Below, one piece after another: positions 25,636-33,183 of a DNA stretch of 42,948 bases (its first letter is position 1; each line of letters begins with the position of its first letter). The stretch is taken from contig CAJTNA010000011.1 of NCBI GenBank assembly GCA_910577845.1, positions 1 through 42,948 of the forward strand. Reading direction: 5' to 3'. Origin of the DNA: an uncultured Christensenella sp. (GTDB lineage: Bacteria > Bacillota > Clostridia > Christensenellales > UBA3700). The position numbers were made by a program, and so were the translations under genes. Below the pieces are notes generated by a model, which saw nothing but the letters and a program-made list of their open reading frames with translations, searched no databases and was not told where the DNA came from.

Positions 25636-26752
25636 TGTTATATTGCCTTGTGGTGGCAATGGTAGCCGTACTGGACTAAAAATTAACAAATTACTTGCGA
25701 AAATCGGTATTAATAGTGTGATTTACCAAACTGCAAGCAAATTTTACTACTTAGAATGTGTACAAAAAATCATTATACCAGTGCAAAAAAATGAGCTAGA
25801 CGATTTTAAAATTGAGCTTAAAGATTTTGAAAAAAAAGTCATATTTTGTAATGGTGGTGACACTCGTACACAAAGCATAAAAAATGCACTTGAACTTGCT
25901 AGTGATTGTGATGTTATCTCCATTCACGATGGAGCAAGACCATTTGTTACGGAACAAATTATACTGGATAGTTTTGACAAGGCTTATAAATTTGGCAGTG
26001 GTATTAGCGGATACCCTACTACGGATACAATAGCTATAGTTCAAAATGGTAAAATCACCTCTCACCCAGATAGACAGTGTGTATACAACTTGCAAACACC
26101 TCAATCTTTTAAATGGGAGAAAATTACAAAAGCTTATAGTTTGATTGAGCAAGGACAAATATTTACTGACGACTCAAGTGTTTATACAAAATTTATATCT
26201 CCTTGCACAATAAGCCTTGGTGATAGCTCAAACAAAAAAATTACATTTAAAGAAGATTTATTAAATGTTAGCAATTGCTATATCGGCGTTGGCTATGATA
26301 CTCACCAACTTGTAGAGGGGCGTGACCTTATACTTGGCGGTATAAAAATAGAGCACACCAAAGGGTTACTTGGACATTCAGATGCAGATGTGCTTACTCA
26401 CGCAATAATGGACGCAATCTTTGGTGCGTGTGATGAAAGAGATATTGGTTACCACTTCCCTGACACAGACCCAAAATATAAAGGAATAAGTAGCATTAAA
26501 TTACTTAATGAATGTCTTACAATTATCCGCAATAAAGGGTTTGAGATACAAAACATAAATGGAGTAATAATGTGCCAAAAACCTAAGCTAGCAAATATAA
26601 TTCCAGAAATTTGCCAAAATTTGGCTAAAATTATACAAATTCCGACTGACAAGATAAGTATATCCGCAACGACTACAGAGGGGCTAGGTTTTGTTGGTAG
26701 AGAGGAAGGAATTGCTACTCATTGTAATTGTATTTGTTATAAAGTGAACTAG
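25625..26752 (+). CDS. ispDF: Bifunctional IspD-IspF (MEP isoprenoid pathway)
   Basis: A fusion of two enzymes of the methylerythritol phosphate pathway. The N-terminal half (1-215) is IspD cytidylyltransferase, with ILPCGGNGSR for CTP binding, HDGARPFV, TPQSFKW and TDDSSVY. The C-terminal half (about 217-375) is IspF cyclodiphosphate synthase, with zinc ligands in GYDTHQL and LGHSDADVLTHA, then YHFPDTDPKYKG, and ATTTEGLGFVGREEGI near the end. IspE is not adjacent. The ATG at 25625 is preferred (AGGTGG about 5 nt away); an ATG one codon upstream is also possible. The gene overlaps rqcP. Fusions of this pair occur in several bacterial groups, including gut Firmicutes. Confidence 0.95.
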   Translation: MKVNVILPCGGNGSRTGLKINKLLAKIGINSVIYQTASKFYYLECVQKIIIPVQKNELDDFKIELKDFEKKVIFCNGGDTRTQSIKNALELASDCDVISIHDGARPFVTEQIILDSFDKAYKFGSGISGYPTTDTIAIVQNGKITSHPDRQCVYNLQTPQSFKWEKITKAYSLIEQGQIFTDDSSVYTKFISPCTISLGDSSNKKITFKEDLLNVSNCYIGVGYDTHQLVEGRDLILGGIKIEHTKGLLGHSDADVLTHAIMDAIFGACDERDIGYHFPDTDPKYKGISSIKLLNECLTIIRNKGFEIQNINGVIMCQKPKLANIIPEICQNLAKIIQIPTDKISISATTTEGLGFVGREEGIATHCNCICYKVN

Positions 26753-26755
26753 TTC

Positions 26756-26887
26756 AATTTTAATTGCTATTAAAAATTATTTTGTTATAAATTAAACTTT
26801 TATAATTTTTATTTAGTATTGAAAGTTAAATTATAAAGTTAATTAGCAGTAAATTTTAATTGGCATTAAAAATTGCTTTTATTGTAT
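26756..26887. repeat. Imperfect direct repeat with dyads, in the 26753-27148 gap
   Basis: Two about 34-nt similar segments (26756-26790 and 26852-26886) share AATTTTAATTG and ATTAAAAATT. Each contains the dyad TTTTAAT-N4-ATTAAAA. They may be binding sites or a weak terminator of the ispDF operon. The remaining gap is AT-rich. A poor promoter candidate (TTAACA, 16 nt, TATTAC) lies at about 27073-27100 before the next gene. Confidence 0.35.
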
Positions 26888-27148
26888 TAGGTTTTTTATA
26901 GAAATACAACGCACTTGAAAAGTAATTTTTTGTAATCAATTTGAATAGTTACTATACAAACAAATAATATTTTTTTATATGCAAGCTACGAATTCACTAA
27001 CTTTTTCACTTAGCAAATATTACAATAAACTTTGTACGAGCAACTATCGTAATTGGCAAAAATCAACTTTCGTTAACAAATAAAAAAAATAGGATATTAC
27101 ATTCCCTAAGATATAAAACTAAGTATTTTCCGTTTCGGGAGGCACACT

Positions 27149-27691
27149 ATGCTAAAAACTTATTTAGAAAACTTGGAAAAAGAGCTTAAAGAGCAAAACT
27201 ACTTTGATGTAGAAGATGCTTTAAGGCAAACTAACAACCAAATTAGACGACTTAAAAAAATCGGTAAGAGCGAGGATGAAATTATTGAGGAACTTGGACC
27301 GATTCAAAACTATATTGATAACTTATATGTAGATAACTGCCCTAAATCTAAAAATGAAATTTTAATGAATGACATTATATTTTGGGGCGTAGCTACTCCA
27401 GTTGCTATTCTATGCACTATTGCAATGATTTTTATTGCTATTCTATGTGGTATAAGCAGTGCTATATACATTGTAAAATGTTGGATAGACCCAGTATTTA
27501 CTACTGTTGGAATGAAAATAGGCGGTTTTGTACTTTCCATTTGTGGACTTGTGATGTTTGGTTTAACTGGCTTATTAACTTATAAAATTGCTCTTAAAAT
27601 GCGTTATGGTATTTTACGTCATTTAAGACTTAAAAAATATAGTATGCAAAAGATTGCTGACGGTGATTTTTCCGATGATGATGAAGACTGA
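27149..27691 (+). CDS. DUF1700-like (HAAS-type) membrane protein
   Basis: A 180-aa protein. The N-terminal 65 residues are helical and acidic, with KIGKSEDEIIEELGPIQNYI, the signature of the HAAS/DUF1700 helical domain. Two membrane hairpins follow (about 78-108 and 120-148), then a basic stretch and an acidic tail DDDED. Family members often sit beside a PadR-type regulator; none is seen here. GGGAGG lies 7 nt before the ATG. The end overlaps the start of the GNAT gene. Confidence 0.7.
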   Translation: MLKTYLENLEKELKEQNYFDVEDALRQTNNQIRRLKKIGKSEDEIIEELGPIQNYIDNLYVDNCPKSKNEILMNDIIFWGVATPVAILCTIAMIFIAILCGISSAIYIVKCWIDPVFTTVGMKIGGFVLSICGLVMFGLTGLLTYKIALKMRYGILRHLRLKKYSMQKIADGDFSDDDED

Positions 27692-28136
27692 TAATATGAA
27701 TTTAACTATAAGACCAATTGTAAAAAGCGATTATAACGAATATATTCATATGGCAAAAGACTTTTATAGTATGCCTTGTTGTGACCATAATGTTGATAGT
27801 TCTCACTTTGAAAATGCTTTTAGCTTTTGCTTGACAGAAAATGAATATTCCAAACTTTTCATTTTGGAATGTGATGGTATAATAGTTGGATATGGCAACA
27901 TATCTTTTACCTACTCTATTGAGGCAGGCGGAAATGTTATTTTTCTTGAGGAACTTTACATTAAACAAGAATATCGCAATAAAGGAATTGGAAAAAAATA
28001 TTTTGAGTTTATCCATAAAAACTTTCCAGCTAAACGATATCGATTAGAGGTCACACGCAGTAATGAAAAAGCAATTGCATTGTATAAAAGTTTGGGATAT
28101 AATGTACTTGATTATATTCAAATGATAAAAGAATAA
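27675..28136 (+). CDS. GNAT-family N-acetyltransferase
   Basis: A protein of about 153 aa that transfers an acetyl group from acetyl-CoA to an unidentified amine. The acetyl-CoA loop EYRNKGIGKKYF follows the core strand FLEELYI, and SNEKAIALYKSLGY is the usual C-terminal motif B. The start is uncertain: ATG at 27675 with GGTGA 8 nt before it, or ATG at 27696 after the preceding stop. It overlaps the DUF1700-like gene, so they are co-transcribed. Confidence 0.85.
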   Translation: MMMKTDNMNLTIRPIVKSDYNEYIHMAKDFYSMPCCDHNVDSSHFENAFSFCLTENEYSKLFILECDGIIVGYGNISFTYSIEAGGNVIFLEELYIKQEYRNKGIGKKYFEFIHKNFPAKRYRLEVTRSNEKAIALYKSLGYNVLDYIQMIKE

Positions 28137-28416
28137 TAAGAATTTGATAAATAATGAGATTGCAATTGAATGCAATTTAAATAAAACTTATCAATTTTTT
28201 TTACTTTGCGGGTTGTAAGTACTATGTATCATTTTAAATGTTGAATATTTACAACTTTTAAATTCTAGTAATTTGACAGATTAAAATTAACTTTACAATA
28301 TAGTGTATATTTTAAAATTAATACTTGCAGTGCCGTCTGACTTTATTTCTCTGCCACGCATATTGCCCAATATCCCTTACCTTTAATCTCAAAATCAAAT
28401 AATTTAATAAAATAGT

Positions 28417-28447
28417 AAAAATAGTGCCGATTTTCAGCACTATTTTT
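28417..28447. terminator. Bidirectional terminator, in the 28137-28560 gap
   Basis: The 11-bp stem AAAAATAGTGC with GCACTATTTTT around a 9-nt loop, between convergent GNAT and GH18 genes. The loop region again has the CCGATTTTC core. To its left (28325-28400) is a patch of less AT-rich DNA that may be a gene remnant. The rest of the gap is AT-rich. Confidence 0.75.
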
Positions 28448-28560
28448 TGTTTTTTACTATTTATTTTAGTTTACATATATCAATTAATTTTATTGCAAAT
28501 AATAATATTTTTAATTATTAAAACTATCAATTTACTATATATTGTTTTTAACTTTAACAA

Positions 28561-30090
28561 TTACTTATTGCCTTTCCACCAAGTTGGAAAATATCTTTGC
28601 AAAGTATTTTCTATTCCGTTAGCAACAGCAATTTCTTTTTCATCCATCAACTTATCACAAGTTAATCTAAACACCATTACTCCACCACAACCGCTGAATA
28701 TTGCCAATGCTGTTTTATCTCCCGCCAATGCTGGTGAACAATATGCACTATCATAGTATGTTTGATTTCCACAATCAATCCTTTCAAATATGCTATCAAA
28801 ATACATATTAGGTCTATCCAACTCTTTCCAAGTAGGCCAATAACTAGTATGGTTAATCGGTCTACCATAAGACGGAATACCTATATTTATTTTGCTTTTT
28901 GTCGTACCATTTTTTACAAATCTAGCAACACCTAATTGTGCTTTGTATAAAGTAGATTGTATTCCCTCACTATTAAAGTCATCATATGCCATATATTGAA
29001 TTTGGTCAATTATATCCATAGTTTCTTGGTTCATACCCAATGCCCAAGCTGATAACGCTGCAGAAATGATTGCATCTGGTTTAACTGCGTTCATTTTGTC
29101 GTGCAGTTCTTTCATAAATGCATCATAACAAGCCCAATCATATTTATTTTGCGGATATTCCCAATCAATATCTAAGCCGTCCAAATCATATTCCCCAATA
29201 AATGTATCTACCATTTTATTTGCAATATCTGTATGACTTGCGTGCATTACTTTATTAACACCGCCGTGACTACCTCCTGCACCATCTGCCAATGCTGTCA
29301 CAATTATTCTTACTTTATGAGGATTAGTTTTCATATCAACTAGTTTTTTTAGTGCATCCAGTTCTCTCTCAAAATACTGCTTTCCAGATAATCCGTCCTT
29401 ACCCTCATTTTTAAAAATTAAGTTACCTTGTTCATCCCAAGTAACAACATCAAAAATAATAACTGTATTGTAAACATCATAATACCTTGCAAATGTTTTT
29501 GCATATTGCTCGCCTTTTGCAAGCACTTCCGAAGGCTTTTCTGTATCTATTCTTTGATAAACTGTTGTATTAAAAGTATCTCCTCTGTCGGAATTCAAGT
29601 TAAATAGTTTTATACTTTTAACTTTTGCACACTTGTCTTTCATATTAAACTTTTCAATGCTTAGTCTTAAATGCTCTGTTTCAACACTATCAAAGGAAAC
29701 AATACGCTGTTTTTCCATTTTTTCACTTGTATATATTGTCTGCCATTTACCATTAATCTTAGCTTGCAATCTAAAATATCTAATTTCACTGCCAACTTCA
29801 TCAATCACAGCGGTATTAAATGTCTTTTTACCATTTAATTTAAACTCAACATTTGCATAAAGATTCTTATTTAATGGGGTCCAACATTTGTTGTTGTCTG
29901 CAAGCATATTTTCAGCATCTGGCTTTTCCTTATCAATCAAACTTTCTGAAACTATAGTTGCTCCATTCATCAAGTTTTCGCCAGTAATTTCCAAGTCTAG
30001 TATACACAATTTATTTGAGCATCCAACAAAACTTATCCCTAAAATCACAAATAAGATTGATATTGCAATTAATAATAAACTTTTTTTCAT
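28561..30090 (-). CDS. GH18 glycoside hydrolase lipoprotein with an F5/8C-like domain
   Basis: A 509-aa surface lipoprotein: signal peptide with lipobox FVGC (Cys24). Residues about 35-165 form a discoidin (F5/8 type C)-like carbohydrate-binding domain (FRLQAKINGKWQTIYTS, LRLSIEKF). The GH18 barrel (about 175-500) has the complete DxxDxDxE motif, DGLDIDWE, with catalytic Glu311, plus AALSAWA, QYMAYDDFN and INIGIPSYGRP. GH18 enzymes cut beta-1,4 linkages of GlcNAc-containing chains, either chitin or N-glycan cores. In this mucin-sugar setting an endo-beta-N-acetylglucosaminidase role is attractive but unproved. GAGGT lies before the ATG. It is a single-gene unit; a promoter candidate (TTGTTC, 17 nt, TAAAAT) lies about 125 nt upstream. 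Confidence 0.88.
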   Translation of the reverse strand: MKKSLLLIAISILFVILGISFVGCSNKLCILDLEITGENLMNGATIVSESLIDKEKPDAENMLADNNKCWTPLNKNLYANVEFKLNGKKTFNTAVIDEVGSEIRYFRLQAKINGKWQTIYTSEKMEKQRIVSFDSVETEHLRLSIEKFNMKDKCAKVKSIKLFNLNSDRGDTFNTTVYQRIDTEKPSEVLAKGEQYAKTFARYYDVYNTVIIFDVVTWDEQGNLIFKNEGKDGLSGKQYFERELDALKKLVDMKTNPHKVRIIVTALADGAGGSHGGVNKVMHASHTDIANKMVDTFIGEYDLDGLDIDWEYPQNKYDWACYDAFMKELHDKMNAVKPDAIISAALSAWALGMNQETMDIIDQIQYMAYDDFNSEGIQSTLYKAQLGVARFVKNGTTKSKINIGIPSYGRPINHTSYWPTWKELDRPNMYFDSIFERIDCGNQTYYDSAYCSPALAGDKTALAIFSGCGGVMVFRLTCDKLMDEKEIAVANGIENTLQRYFPTWWKGNK

Positions 30091-30310
30091 ACTACCTCAC
30101 AATTTTCTAATACAATACTATATTTTTTTCAGAAATAAATTACATTATTCACAATTTCTCTTGTTTAAAATTTGGTTAGTTATTTATAAAATAATGTTGT
30201 ATTTATTTTACCGTATTATTCAAATAAGAACAATCCTTTAATTAAAATTTACATCATTCATAAACAATATTTCCCTTTTAAACATCAAGAATACATATTG
30301 TTTTACAAAA

Positions 30311-30343
30311 AAAGAAACAGCAACTCTAAAAAATAGAGTTGCT
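30311..30343 (-). terminator. Terminator after the dockerin beta-helix gene
   Basis: A perfect 10-bp stem AGCAACTCTA with TAGAGTTGCT, followed on the minus strand by GTTTCTTTTTTT, 41 nt beyond the stop. Confidence 0.85.
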
Positions 30344-30383
30344 TGCTTTATAACACGAAATTTTAATTAACTGACTTTTTAAA

Positions 30384-32477
30384 TTAATAAAAGTTGCTAA
30401 TATCATCTGTTCCACAAACAACATTCCATAATATGTTTGCGTCTGAATTACTAACTTTTCCTCTGTTTACAATAAGCATTGACATTTTTAACTCTGGTCT
30501 ATTAACATATTCCTCAAATGTAATATCTCCACTGCTAGAATTTATAATACGTCTAAGTAATGTCACATCTGCTGCGTTTATTTTTCCGTCACCAGTTAAA
30601 TCACCAAGCACAGATAGTTTAATACTTTCAATAATCGCACCCGTTGATTGTGAGCAAATTTTCATTTCCCAACCAGTAGCTACTGGATACTTATCGCCAT
30701 TATTTATATCCACATTTGAACTAGCATTTCCTAAATCAAACACTAAGTTGCCTCTATTGTCATAAAGCTTTATTGTATTAGCAGGTATTTTGGTATTTAT
30801 AATAAAATCACTTATTGATGTGCTATGCAAAATGTTTCCAAGTATCAAACTACCACCATTCAAATCTTGACTTATATCAAAATCATTCACGCCGTGATAC
30901 AAACTACTTTCTTTATAGCTCTTACGTATATTATTTTCCATATAAATAAAATCATATTTATCTGGAGTTAATGTTTTACCAATATAAATTTCATTATTGT
31001 ATAAATACATTACATTGCCAATTTTTTCAGTACAGAAATATTCGTTTGGATTTATCCCACCATAATTCGCACCATAGCCACTAGTTAATGGTGTGCCATC
31101 ACTATAATCATCTGCCATATTGATAACAATTTTTCTACTAGCAAATTCGCAGTTTTCACCCAAACCAATTTTGCTATCTTTTAGCAGATAAAAATCACTT
31201 TTTGTGTCGTCAATAACATTTCCATTTATATCACTAGTGCCAATCAATGTAACATTTGCACTATCACTTACCACTATTCCGCCACCATAGTTATTGCCAT
31301 TGTTCGCAAAATGATTATTTTTCATTGTTAGATTATGAATATTTAAATTTGTATTACCAGCAACATTAATTCCGCCAACACCTTGTGACTTTTCCCCTAA
31401 TAAAATATTATTTTCTATTATTGTATTATGAATTTCAATTGCTGTATTAGCTGTAACACCGAGCAAATTAATAATATATCCTTCTCGTACTGTGTTTTTT
31501 GCAATTATAATATCATTATAACTAATATTATCGGCAATATTAATTAACTGTTTATTTGCAAAATTATTATACAATATACCACTATTAAATTTAATCGTTC
31601 CTTCCAATACCTCTGCAATTACTGAAGAATCATTATCATTGTTGAAAGACACTACTGGTCCATTATCAAAAAACACTACATTATTCAATTCCATATATGC
31701 TTTTCGTAAAGCATATGCACCACTTCCAGTGTTGGATGTTCTATTGTTATATATCATACAATTATTAACTTTGACATTAGCAAATTCTCCATCCGCACAC
31801 ACTCCTCCAGCACTATTTGCATCGCCAGCACCCGTGATACCACCACTATTCATATACAACATTTTTTCTGGTGAAATTGCGTACATCTCAAGTACTTTAT
31901 CATAGTCAAACTTACTATCATATATATTTAATATACCAAATGAACAAATAACACAACCACCTGCAACTCTAGAACCAATTGGCATATTTCTATTTAGCTT
32001 ATGTCCATTTAAATCAATTGTAATTTTGCAATCTATTGGCACACTTATTCTTCCACCATTAAAACCAATAGCACTTAATTGTTCACTTTCTGTAATATCC
32101 AACATAGCAAAAGTTGTTCTGTATTCAGTAGTATTATTAATATCCTCTTGAGCTACCCAATCAGTCATTAATTTCACCTTGATATGTTTCTTGCCACCAT
32201 CTGCTTTTGATTTTGTTATAGCATCCGCCCATTTATATGCTTGCTCACTACAAGTAACACCATCAAGCAAAACCTCCTCCACAACATCACTCTCATCTAT
32301 TTCACTTGCATAGTTAATTCCACTATTTGAATCAGCAGTATTACTTTTTGTATTGTGAAGCATAGAATTACTACCACTGCTAGTAACGCTATTAACACTC
32401 AAGCACCCAATAGCCATAAGACAAATAATGGCTACTGCTAAAAAGATTATCCCTACTCTTTTTATGTTTTTTATCAT
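30384..32477 (-). CDS. Dockerin-containing right-handed beta-helix surface lipoprotein, under the putative invertible promoter
   Basis: A 697-aa secreted protein. Residues 1-25 are the family signal peptide with a possible lipobox (AIGC). An N-terminal domain (about 75-165) ends in KITIDLNGHKLNRN. A beta-helix-like region (about 165-460) has repeated N-N-x-x-G-x-G-G-I type turns (NNGNNYGGGIVVSDSANV), typical of polysaccharide-binding or -cutting helices. A further beta domain and a C-terminal dockerin (about 625-690) follow. In the dockerin, repeat 1 is canonical (GDLTGDGKINAADVTLLRR), but repeat 2 (VNRGKVSNSDANILW) lacks most calcium ligands. Dockerins bind cohesins on other proteins, so this may join a surface complex. 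The ATG has AGGAGG 8 nt upstream. Expression probably depends on the orientation of the segment at 32501-32676. Confidence 0.85.
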   Translation of the reverse strand: MIKNIKRVGIIFLAVAIICLMAIGCLSVNSVTSSGSNSMLHNTKSNTADSNSGINYASEIDESDVVEEVLLDGVTCSEQAYKWADAITKSKADGGKKHIKVKLMTDWVAQEDINNTTEYRTTFAMLDITESEQLSAIGFNGGRISVPIDCKITIDLNGHKLNRNMPIGSRVAGGCVICSFGILNIYDSKFDYDKVLEMYAISPEKMLYMNSGGITGAGDANSAGGVCADGEFANVKVNNCMIYNNRTSNTGSGAYALRKAYMELNNVVFFDNGPVVSFNNDNDSSVIAEVLEGTIKFNSGILYNNFANKQLINIADNISYNDIIIAKNTVREGYIINLLGVTANTAIEIHNTIIENNILLGEKSQGVGGINVAGNTNLNIHNLTMKNNHFANNGNNYGGGIVVSDSANVTLIGTSDINGNVIDDTKSDFYLLKDSKIGLGENCEFASRKIVINMADDYSDGTPLTSGYGANYGGINPNEYFCTEKIGNVMYLYNNEIYIGKTLTPDKYDFIYMENNIRKSYKESSLYHGVNDFDISQDLNGGSLILGNILHSTSISDFIINTKIPANTIKLYDNRGNLVFDLGNASSNVDINNGDKYPVATGWEMKICSQSTGAIIESIKLSVLGDLTGDGKINAADVTLLRRIINSSSGDITFEEYVNRPELKMSMLIVNRGKVSNSDANILWNVVCGTDDISNFY

Positions 32478-32500
32478 AGCAAAAACCTCCTATTTCCCGC

Positions 32501-32526
32501 TACATAGAATACATATATCTATGTAC
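32501..32526 (+). repeat. Left inverted repeat of the switch (IRL)
   Basis: A 26-bp arm, 26 of 26 complementary to the right arm. Complementarity stops sharply on both sides (positions 32500 and 32527). Confidence 0.9.
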
Positions 32527-32607
32527 TTAAATAGAACTTATCGGCTATGTTTTTGTAAAGCTAAAGTCAATTTAATGTTATCATTTTACAAATTGTTTAG
32601 CTTATAC

Positions 32608-32637
32608 TTGACAAATGTATATAATACATTAGATAAT
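32608..32637 (+). promoter_or_regulatory. Promoter inside the invertible segment, currently facing away from the gene
   Basis: TTGACA (32608-32613), 18 nt, GATAAT (32632-32637). Transcription would start near 32645, cross the right repeat and meet the hairpin at 32710-32740. The opposite strand of the segment has a TTGACT but no acceptable -10 at 16-18 nt, so no equal promoter faces the gene in this orientation. Confidence 0.75.
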
Positions 32638-32650
32638 ATTCATATAATAT

Positions 32651-32676
32651 GTACATAGATATATGTATTCTATGTA
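32651..32676 (-). repeat. Right inverted repeat of the switch (IRR)
   Basis: A 26-bp arm, the exact reverse complement of 32501-32526. No matching direct repeats flank the two arms, which argues against a recent transposon insertion. Confidence 0.9.
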
Positions 32677-32694
32677 CCACCAATTTACATAATT

Positions 32695-32878
32695 TAGCTA
32701 AATTACTCAAAAATACCCCCGATTTTCGGTGGGTATTTTTAAAAAATCGACTTTTTTCAAAATTACGACTTTACAAAAAACTCAACAAGGTAAAATTTAT
32801 CATTTTGCCTTGTTGGTTTTTCCTTTTAAATTCTTTATTGTTAAGACAATACTTGGCTATATATTCTATGCAAATAAT
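32695..32878 (-). repeat. Dockerin-family upstream element, copy 3, in the 32478-33183 gap
   Basis: It starts 19 nt right of the invertible segment. It has hairpin 1 (32710-32740, CCGATTTTCGG core, T run on the plus strand), CGACTT motifs at 32748 and 32766, hairpin 2 (14-bp arms 32783-32796 and 32802-32815) and a weak remnant of dyad 3. In copy 2 this element is nearly contiguous with the gene; here the 176-bp segment is inserted between element and ribosome site. Hairpin 1 would stop transcripts from the switch promoter in the OFF orientation. Beyond the element the gap is AT-rich up to the proS terminator. Confidence 0.8.
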
Positions 32879-33007
32879 ATAATGCTTTAGACAAACTGGA
32901 TGAATACTAATTTTAGAAATTAATAATAAAGCTATAAAAATAAAGCTTTGAAATAAGTATACGAATCCTCAAAAGAGGCTTTGTTACTGGTAGATAATGC
33001 TATATAT

Positions 33008-33043
33008 AAAAAAGGAATGATTTTTACATACCTAAATCATTCC
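33008..33043 (-). terminator. Terminator after proS
   Basis: A perfect 10-bp stem GGAATGATTT with AAATCATTCC, followed on the minus strand by TTTTTTATAT, about 140 nt beyond the proS stop. Confidence 0.85.
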
Positions 33044-33183
33044 TCTAAATATTTTTATATTTTATCAACCATTTTAAGTTTATAGTATTAGAAATTATCC
33101 CAATTTAAAATTCATACTACAAAAAACAAATTAAAACTTAAATTAGGTCATAAATTTATTTTATTATAATGGCATTGTTTAAA

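Larger units (their letters stand above)
32501..32676. promoter_or_regulatory. Putative invertible promoter segment (phase-variation switch)
   Basis: A perfect 26-bp inverted repeat (32501-32526 and 32651-32676) bounds 124 bp that contain an outward promoter at 32608-32637. Each 26-mer has its own internal dyad: 8-bp arms TACATAGA and TCTATGTA around an asymmetric 9-bp core ATACATATA, the layout of a tyrosine-recombinase core site. The segment lies 24 nt upstream of the dockerin gene start. In this orientation the promoter reads rightward, away from the gene; inversion would make it read into the gene. An inner imperfect dyad (32555-32573 with 32590-32607) could bind a regulator. No recombinase gene is in the window. 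Confidence 0.8.

Noticed and set aside
32501..32676. A MITE-type transposon in place of a promoter switch
   Set aside because: No flanking target duplication is visible, and the segment carries an outward promoter placed exactly between the ribosome site and the shared element. It cannot be fully excluded without read data.
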